9,977 nt of DNA from Candidatus Woesearchaeota archaeon. Lineage in GTDB: Archaea > Nanobdellota > Nanobdellia > SCGC-AAA011-G17 > GW2011-AR18. The stretch lies in contig JAGVXZ010000034.1 in NCBI GenBank assembly GCA_018303515.1, forward strand, positions 1 through 9,977, read 5' to 3'. Shown here piece after piece: positions 5,741 through 9,977 of this stretch (within the stretch, counting starts at the first letter, position 1; each line of letters starts with the position of its first letter). The position numbers were made by a program, and so were the translations under genes. A model generated the notes under the pieces. It made no database searches and was not told the DNA's origin. It saw only the letters and a program-made list of their open reading frames with translations.

Positions 5741-6772
5741 ATGGAAGAAAGTAATTTTAGGGGTCAAATTTATGATAAGGCTGTGCCAAAAGAATTAGAT
5801 TTAATTGATAGGAAAATTTTATATTTACTTTGTAAAAATGCAAGATTCTCAAATACAGTAATTGCAAAAAATCTTAATTTGTCAAGAGAAGTAGTAAGTT
5901 ATAGAATTAAAAGAATGGAAGATTCTGATTTTTTAAAAGGATGTATTACATTGATAGATCCAAGAAAATTAGGGTTTATAGAAATAATTGTTTATTTTAA
6001 GCTTATATCATTAAATAATGAAAAGGAGGTTATAGAATTTATAACAAATAAAAAAGGTATTGTTGGAGTAAAAACTTGTAGTGGAAAATATGATCTTCAA
6101 ATAATATTTAGTGCTAAAGAGCTTGAAAATATTCATGAGAACATTAGAGAATTGCTTGAGAAGTATAATAATATTATATCTAATTATGATGTGCTTACAA
6201 TTGTAGATATGAATTTTTTAGGTATGGGATTAATTTTGGAAAAGGATGCAGAACAGATTAATATAATTAAAGATAGTAAAGGAAGTTCATTCTTAAAGGA
6301 ATTTTTAGAAATATCTAAAAAGGATTATGTTCCTAATAAAGCTGATAAAAATATAATGGAAATAATTCAATCTAATGCTAGAATTTCAATTGTAGAAATC
6401 TCTAAGGAAACATCTCTTAGCCCAATAACAGTGAAAAACAAAATCTCAAATTTAGTTAATTGTGGGATTATCAAAAGTTTTGTTCCTTATTTTACAATGG
6501 CTAATCTAGGTTATCAATGGTATGAGATTTTTTTTAGATTTAAAGATTTTAATGAAAGAAAATTTATAGAATATATTAAACAACATAAAAATATTGTATG
6601 GTATGTAAAATTTATTGGAAAGTGGGATTACCAAATAAGTGTTTTTGCCAAAAACCATTCACATTTCCATGAAATACTTAATGAATTTAGAAATGAGTTC
6701 AATGATTCTCTTTCAGAATATGAAAGTGTGATTGTATTTAATCAGTTTGCATTTAAAAGGAGGATTGAATAG
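5741..6772 (+). CDS. Tandemly duplicated Lrp/AsnC family transcriptional regulator
   Basis: This 343-aa protein is twice the length of a normal Lrp (about 150 aa) because the whole HTH plus RAM unit is present twice. Unit one has a winged HTH at about 20-66 (L-D-x-x-D-R-K-I-L, then A-K-N-L-N-L-S) and a RAM ligand domain at about 77-160 with G-K-Y-D (115-118). Unit two has an HTH at about 200-248 and RAM at about 258-338 with G-K-W-D (293-296). The units have diverged considerably, so the duplication is old. Lrp proteins sense amino acids through RAM and repress or activate transport and metabolism genes. The neighbour across the divergent promoter is an exported peptidase, and a 10-bp inverted repeat lies between them, so control of peptide use and autoregulation are plausible. 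No SD site precedes the ATG at 5741. Confidence 0.9.
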   Translation: MEESNFRGQIYDKAVPKELDLIDRKILYLLCKNARFSNTVIAKNLNLSREVVSYRIKRMEDSDFLKGCITLIDPRKLGFIEIIVYFKLISLNNEKEVIEFITNKKGIVGVKTCSGKYDLQIIFSAKELENIHENIRELLEKYNNIISNYDVLTIVDMNFLGMGLILEKDAEQINIIKDSKGSSFLKEFLEISKKDYVPNKADKNIMEIIQSNARISIVEISKETSLSPITVKNKISNLVNCGIIKSFVPYFTMANLGYQWYEIFFRFKDFNERKFIEYIKQHKNIVWYVKFIGKWDYQISVFAKNHSHFHEILNEFRNEFNDSLSEYESVIVFNQFAFKRRIE

Positions 6773-6774
6773 TT

Positions 6775-8337
6775 TTAAGGTGTTTTATTCGGTCCTAGAA
6801 ATCTCTTTCTGTTTTGATTTCTATTTTCTTTAATTCTATTCTGAGTTTTAACTTGCCAGGTTGTTAAATAATCAGTTGCTCTTTTAGCTGTCTCTAGGTC
6901 TCTAAAACAAATCTTTTTTAGGCAGTTATTATTTTGAGAGATTGATAACTTAATCTTATCTTTTGCATTAAAGATTACTATTTCTTCTGGTTTTAATCGA
7001 TATACACATTTTTGGATTGGAATCTCGAATTCATGCTTTACAATTATTTCTCCAGTATCAGTACAGACTCTTTCCATGGGAGGATATTGAGTTAAAGAAA
7101 TTTTATCTCCGCTTTGAAAAGAAATGGTAATCCTTTGTTTTTTAAAAAAATAACTTAATCCATCCTTGAACGTTGATTCTATTTTGGTTAAATCAATTCT
7201 ATCTACTTTCCCTACATATTCTTCCTCTTTAAAATAATTATATATCCCTCCTAAGCCTAAAAGAACAATTAAAGATAAGGTTCTATTTTTATAAATCATT
7301 TTTAATGGATCTTTATCCCAATCTCTTTTTAAATCAACTTCAAAACCCCTAACTAAACCATCACACTCTGACCAAGCACCTCTTTTAATTTGGAGATCTT
7401 GACGGGTTCTAGTTTCTAATTTTTTTCTAATTTCTTGATTATTTATTTTATTAATGATTTTTTCTAAGCCAACATTTTGAAATAAATCTCTGAATTTTTT
7501 CCAAGTGTGCATGTAATGTATATTCTCTATTTTTGGATCAGTTTTCTTTCTCATATAATGTGTAGCATTAAATGTATCATTATTGTTATTATAATTCTTA
7601 AAAATAAAAGTATCTAGCAAGTCAAGATTTAATTCTGGCTTATATTTTGACTTAAATGCTTCAACAAGTGCAAGAGTTGGTTTGTATTTTGTACTATGAT
7701 GGTTTCTATTAATAAATAATTTTGGTTTGGTTCTCATAAATTTGGAACTAGCTTTAAGATATTTTATTACCTCATTCATTACTAAATTGTAAATATTATC
7801 ATTGTTTTCTAAAACCAACCCTGAAAACCATTTTGAAGCAGGAAATCCTTCTAATAGGAAATAAGGATTTTCTTTACAACCTTCTTGGAGCGGAATCCCA
7901 TCACAATCTGCAAGAATTACTATTCCAATTGTCTTTCCCAAATTATAATATTCATTTCTCAAATTAAAAGCAAGAGGGTGTATATATTTGTCAGCTGAAT
8001 GTTTTAATGATCCGTAAAGTTCTTTTCCTACTAGAGACTTAGGATCGTCAGTATAAAGGCAGTCAGGAATTAAATTTATAGAATTATCAATAATATCTGA
8101 GTTGAATCCAACTCTTAAAATTCCGGATCTTTTTTTAATCTCTTCATCTGAAATTTTCTCGCTGAAGTGTCGCTTGTAAGTGACTTTATATTCTTTTGAA
8201 GGATAATATCCAATACTATAGTCTTGTAATCGTTCTTTTAAATCCGATAATTTATCAATAGAAATTATATCTCTAAGTAAGGTAACACCCTTTATTTGTT
8301 TTTCAGGAGGGATCTCAAATAGTTCATCTAATTTCAT
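6775..8337 (-). CDS. Unrecognised 520-aa protein
   Basis: I cannot place this protein in a family. It has no signal peptide; one short hydrophobic patch (about 353-366) is too short and isolated for a clear membrane helix. Conspicuous stretches are I-V-I-L-A-D-C-D-G (139-147), which resembles a buried strand ending in acidic residues, R-N-H-H-S (211-215), an Asn run around 249-253, and R-G-A-W-S-E-C-D-G (319-327). The last 25 residues are rich in Arg, Lys and Asn and end in a basic tail, which suggests contact with nucleic acid or another polyanion. Cysteines are scattered, without a zinc-finger pattern. The frame is long and uninterrupted and its codon use matches the neighbours, so it is real. 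The ATG at 8337 is the only reasonable start; no SD site and no well-placed TATA box precede it. It ends 2 bp from the convergent Lrp gene. Confidence 0.8.
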   Translation of the reverse strand: MKLDELFEIPPEKQIKGVTLLRDIISIDKLSDLKERLQDYSIGYYPSKEYKVTYKRHFSEKISDEEIKKRSGILRVGFNSDIIDNSINLIPDCLYTDDPKSLVGKELYGSLKHSADKYIHPLAFNLRNEYYNLGKTIGIVILADCDGIPLQEGCKENPYFLLEGFPASKWFSGLVLENNDNIYNLVMNEVIKYLKASSKFMRTKPKLFINRNHHSTKYKPTLALVEAFKSKYKPELNLDLLDTFIFKNYNNNNDTFNATHYMRKKTDPKIENIHYMHTWKKFRDLFQNVGLEKIINKINNQEIRKKLETRTRQDLQIKRGAWSECDGLVRGFEVDLKRDWDKDPLKMIYKNRTLSLIVLLGLGGIYNYFKEEEYVGKVDRIDLTKIESTFKDGLSYFFKKQRITISFQSGDKISLTQYPPMERVCTDTGEIIVKHEFEIPIQKCVYRLKPEEIVIFNAKDKIKLSISQNNNCLKKICFRDLETAKRATDYLTTWQVKTQNRIKENRNQNRKRFLGPNKTP

Positions 8338-8517
8338 CTTATTTAGGTTATATTTAGCTTAAGATGTTAATATCAAAAAATTATTAAATGGTTCGTTAGA
8401 ATTAACTTTTCTTTAAAATAGAATGTTATACTTTAAAACATATAATTGAAATAGAATATTAATTCATAAGAATTCTTTTTAACTTTTGAAACTGAGATTT
8501 ATTTGAGGTGGGATAAA
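8338..8517. other. Divergent intergenic region, promoters not resolved
   Basis: This spacer lies between the 520-aa gene (leftward) and the 61-aa gene (rightward). Candidate TATA-like boxes are GTTATATTTA at 8347-8356 for the minus strand, which is too close to the ATG for leaderless initiation, and ACATATAAT around 8438-8446 for the plus strand, which would give a leader of about 50 nt including the SD site. I see no coding frame or stable RNA structure in it. Confidence 0.35.
8505..8510 (+). promoter_or_regulatory. Shine-Dalgarno site that sets the start of the 61-aa gene
   Basis: GAGGTG matches the anti-SD at the 3' end of archaeal 16S rRNA and lies 7 nt before the ATG at 8518. It rules out the in-frame TTG at 8503, which overlaps this site. 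Confidence 0.8.
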
Positions 8518-8703
8518 ATGGTTGAGGAAAAAAAATTAGAAAAACTACAAAAAGAATTTGATGCTTTAAAACTAAAATTAAAAGGTTATGAAGAACTTTT
8601 TTCTGAAAAAGTAAAAGATAACCCTAAAGCTTCTGTAGGGATTGCTTTTGGTTCTGGTGTTGCACTTGGGGCTCTTGTAGGATATCTTATGAATAGAAAA
8701 TGA
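8518..8703 (+). CDS. Small tail-anchored membrane protein, YqjD/ElaB (DUF883)-like in layout
   Basis: This 61-aa protein has a highly charged amphipathic or coiled-coil helix (about 2-33), then D-N-P-K-A-S (34-39), a Gly/Ala-rich membrane helix (about 39-57) and a basic end N-R-K. That order, including the N-P before the glycine-rich helix, is the layout of bacterial DUF883 proteins (ElaB, YqjD), inner-membrane proteins reported to bind ribosomes in E. coli. Homology is not proven at this length. Its stop overlaps the start of the next gene (ATGA at 8700-8703), so the two are translated together. The start at 8518 is chosen because of the SD site 7 nt upstream. Function here is unknown; membrane tethering of a cytoplasmic partner is a reasonable guess. 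Confidence 0.75.
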   Translation: MVEEKKLEKLQKEFDALKLKLKGYEELFSEKVKDNPKASVGIAFGSGVALGALVGYLMNRK

Positions 8704-8927
8704 GTTTTTTACAAGGATTTCAAAAAGGATTAGGTTCTTTTGGTAAGTGTTTTAACTTTAAAAGAGTTTTTTTTAAATATGTTCTAGAATTATTGCTTTT
8801 ATTTTTGGGAACTTTATTTGGGTTGTTAGGAATAATTCTTTTAATTTCAAGATATATTAGTTTAGACATAACATTAATTCTAATGGGTTTGTTACTTCTT
8901 AATATATGGTTAATTATTAAGAAATAA
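8700..8927 (+). CDS. Small two-helix membrane protein, YqjE/holin-like in layout
   Basis: This 75-aa protein has a short amphipathic, basic N-terminus (1-25; F-x-K-G-x-G-x-F type) and two hydrophobic helices (about 26-49 and 55-73), ending I-I-K-K. The start codon overlaps the stop of the 61-aa gene in ATGA, showing translational coupling and suggesting that the products act together. In many bacteria a DUF883 protein (YqjD) is followed by a two-helix membrane protein (YqjE, holin superfamily III); the gene order and topology here match, but no sequence motif proves kinship. The N-terminal helix may lie on the membrane surface. No lysis gene is nearby, so a phage holin role is unlikely. Confidence 0.75.
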   Translation: MSFLQGFQKGLGSFGKCFNFKRVFFKYVLELLLLFLGTLFGLLGIILLISRYISLDITLILMGLLLLNIWLIIKK

Positions 8928-8937
8928 TTAAATATTA
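8928..8937 (+). promoter_or_regulatory. TATA box of the Cys-repeat lipoprotein gene
   Basis: TTAAATATTA preceded by GAAATAA is centred about 24 bp before the ATG at 8957. It begins immediately after the stop of the 75-aa gene, so the lipoprotein gene probably has its own leaderless transcript; no SD site is present. Confidence 0.5.
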
Positions 8938-8956
8938 GAATAAAAACTTTAAAATC

Positions 8957-9977
8957 ATGAAAAAAGTATATTTACTTCCTCTTGTTTTGTCTTTAAGTTG
9001 TTTGGAGGAGACGAAAAATTTAGAGAGAAAATGTGATCCTGGTTTAATTGATAAAAGAATTTGTGTTACAGAAGATAGAGCAATAGGTCTGAGAGAGAGA
9101 CATTGCTTAAATGAGGGAAAATTTGAGGGATGGAGCGATTGTAAGTTAGAAGATCTTATTGTTCAAGAAACTGATGATTGTACTGAAGGTAAAATTTACA
9201 TTAAATCTTGCGTAAATGATGTTGAAATTCTAAAATGTATTAGTGGAGATTTTGTTAAAATAAAAGATTGTGGAGAAAATTTGGAGAGAAGTGATGCTGA
9301 AGTTGTTGTTGTAGATGAGGTTTGTGAAGATAGAGCAATACAGCAAGGTCCATGTGAAAATGGATCTGAATGGTTAAAAGTTTGTCAAACTGGAATATGG
9401 TATAATTTAAGTGATTGTGAAGATGATTCTGTTGAAGTTAAGGTTTGTGAAGATAAAACTATTATTTGTGGTGTTGAAGGCGAAGGGATTAGAAAATTAG
9501 AATGTGTTAGAGGAGAATTAGTTGAAACTCAAGAATGTAGTTCACCATCATGTGAAATCTTATCTGAAAAGGGAGAAAATCCAAGAATTAGTTCTAATAA
9601 CTTAGTTTTTACTTCTGAAAATGAAATTAAAATATTTGATAGGAAAAAGAGAATTACAGATATAATAAGAAATTTTAATCAGTTAGGTGATGTGGAAGTT
9701 AATGAGGGGTATTTAATTTTTGTAAACGGAAACAATATAATTAAATATAATTTAGAGAATGGTATTATTGGGCCGTTTATTGAGAGAGAAAATAATCCAA
9801 GGATAAGGATGGATGAAAATTCAATTGCTATTTATAGAGGTAGAGATGGTAACTTTGATAGATTTTCTTCGGTTTCTTTATTAAATGGAGAAAGGTGGAA
9901 TTTTGAATTACAAAATTATGGTAATGAGTTTGATTTTAATTCAGGAAATTGGGTTTATGTTCAAGGTAATATGATTT
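8957..9977 (+). CDS. Secreted Cys-repeat protein with possible beta-propeller, 3' end outside the window
   Basis: The frame runs open from the ATG at 8957 to the right edge (340 codons) with no stop. The N-terminus M-K-K-V-Y-L-L-P-L-V-L-S-L-S-C is a short signal with a weak lipobox at C15, so the product is probably lipid-anchored on the outer surface. Residues 26-199 are a Cys-rich domain of four tandem repeats, each ending in C-x2/3-G-x-[FWL]-x4-[DE]-C: C50-C62, C94-C105, C143-C154 and C183-C194. The domain is acidic. From about 205 onward the cysteines stop, and short units of the form N-x-L-V-F ... I-K-I-F-D and Y-L-I-F-V ... I-I-K-Y-N-L-E-N-G recur. These resemble blades of a TolB-type or similar beta-propeller. 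The role may be binding of a surface ligand or partner; no catalytic motif is visible. The domain assignment of the second half is tentative. Confidence 0.8.
   Translation, partial: MKKVYLLPLVLSLSCLEETKNLERKCDPGLIDKRICVTEDRAIGLRERHCLNEGKFEGWSDCKLEDLIVQETDDCTEGKIYIKSCVNDVEILKCISGDFVKIKDCGENLERSDAEVVVVDEVCEDRAIQQGPCENGSEWLKVCQTGIWYNLSDCEDDSVEVKVCEDKTIICGVEGEGIRKLECVRGELVETQECSSPSCEILSEKGENPRISSNNLVFTSENEIKIFDRKKRITDIIRNFNQLGDVEVNEGYLIFVNGNNIIKYNLENGIIGPFIERENNPRIRMDENSIAIYRGRDGNFDRFSSVSLLNGERWNFELQNYGNEFDFNSGNWVYVQGNMI
9032..9538 (+). repeat. Four tandem four-cysteine repeats within the lipoprotein
   Basis: Cysteine sets are residues 26/36/50/62, 75/85/94/105, 123/133/143/154 and 164/171/183/194. 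The last pair of each set is 11-12 residues apart with a conserved Gly three or four residues after the first Cys and an acidic residue just before the second. The starts of repeats three and four (V-C-E-D-[RK]) match each other, and E-D-R-A-I recurs in repeats one and three. DNA identity is low, so the repeats are old. Confidence 0.7.

Noticed and set aside
7560..7610. Asn-codon run in the 520-aa gene as a micro-satellite or CRISPR-like repeat
   Set aside because: It is only a few AAT/AAC codons within an intact frame, with no spacers or regular unit.
8468..8477. Palindrome AAGAATTCTT upstream of the 61-aa gene as an operator
   Set aside because: It is a single 10-bp A/T-rich palindrome with no second copy and no regulator gene beside it; this is expected by chance in such DNA.
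8700..8927. Two-helix protein as part of a phage lysis cassette
   Set aside because: No endolysin, integrase or structural phage gene is in the window, and the partner gene is a tail-anchored protein rather than a lysis gene.

Overview
The window is strongly AT-rich and looks archaeal. It carries an archaeal-type presenilin homologue, a PhoU protein with an AbrB-like N-terminus, a double Lrp/AsnC regulator, and TATA-like boxes about 24-27 bp upstream of several start codons, as expected for leaderless archaeal transcripts. Genes inside operons instead carry strong Shine-Dalgarno (SD) sites (GGAGG, AGGAGG, GAGGTG). TGA and TAA both act as stops, so the genetic code is ordinary. The base composition, the many orphan lipoproteins and the overall gene set suggest a DPANN-type archaeon (Woesearchaeota/Pacearchaeota-like). 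That placement is inference; no rRNA or universal marker gene is present.

Layout. 1-1061 (+): a Ser/Thr-type protein kinase, cut by the left edge. 1101-2066 (-): an AbrB/PhoU regulator, convergent with the kinase across a short A/T-rich inverted repeat. 2067-2180: a divergent promoter region. 2181-2501 (+): an orphan 106-aa protein. 2544-3377 (+): a presenilin/signal-peptide-peptidase-like intramembrane aspartyl protease with its own promoter. 5642 down to 3492 (-): an apparent three-gene operon of a Tat-exported M20 metallopeptidase followed by two tiny putative lipoproteins, one Ser-rich and one Cys-rich. 5643-5740: a divergent promoter region with a perfect 10-bp inverted repeat. 5741-6772 (+): a tandemly duplicated Lrp/AsnC regulator. 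6775-8337 (-): an unrecognised 520-aa protein ending 2 bp from the Lrp gene. 8518-8927 (+): two overlapping small membrane proteins that recall bacterial YqjD/YqjE. 8957 to the right edge (+): a secreted, probably lipid-anchored protein with four Cys-rich repeats followed by a possible beta-propeller.

How it fits together. The best functional link is the divergent Lrp/M20 pair: an amino-acid-type regulator, a putative operator between the genes, and an exported peptidase that would release amino acids outside the cell. The two small lipoproteins are translated right behind the peptidase and may sit with it at the cell surface. The presenilin homologue, the YqjD/YqjE-like pair and the Cys-repeat protein add to a strong envelope theme. 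I see no CRISPR array, insertion sequence, tRNA or rRNA, and no firm evidence for a wholly new multi-gene system. The least explained items are the 520-aa orphan, the peptidase-lipoprotein operon and the Cys-repeat protein.
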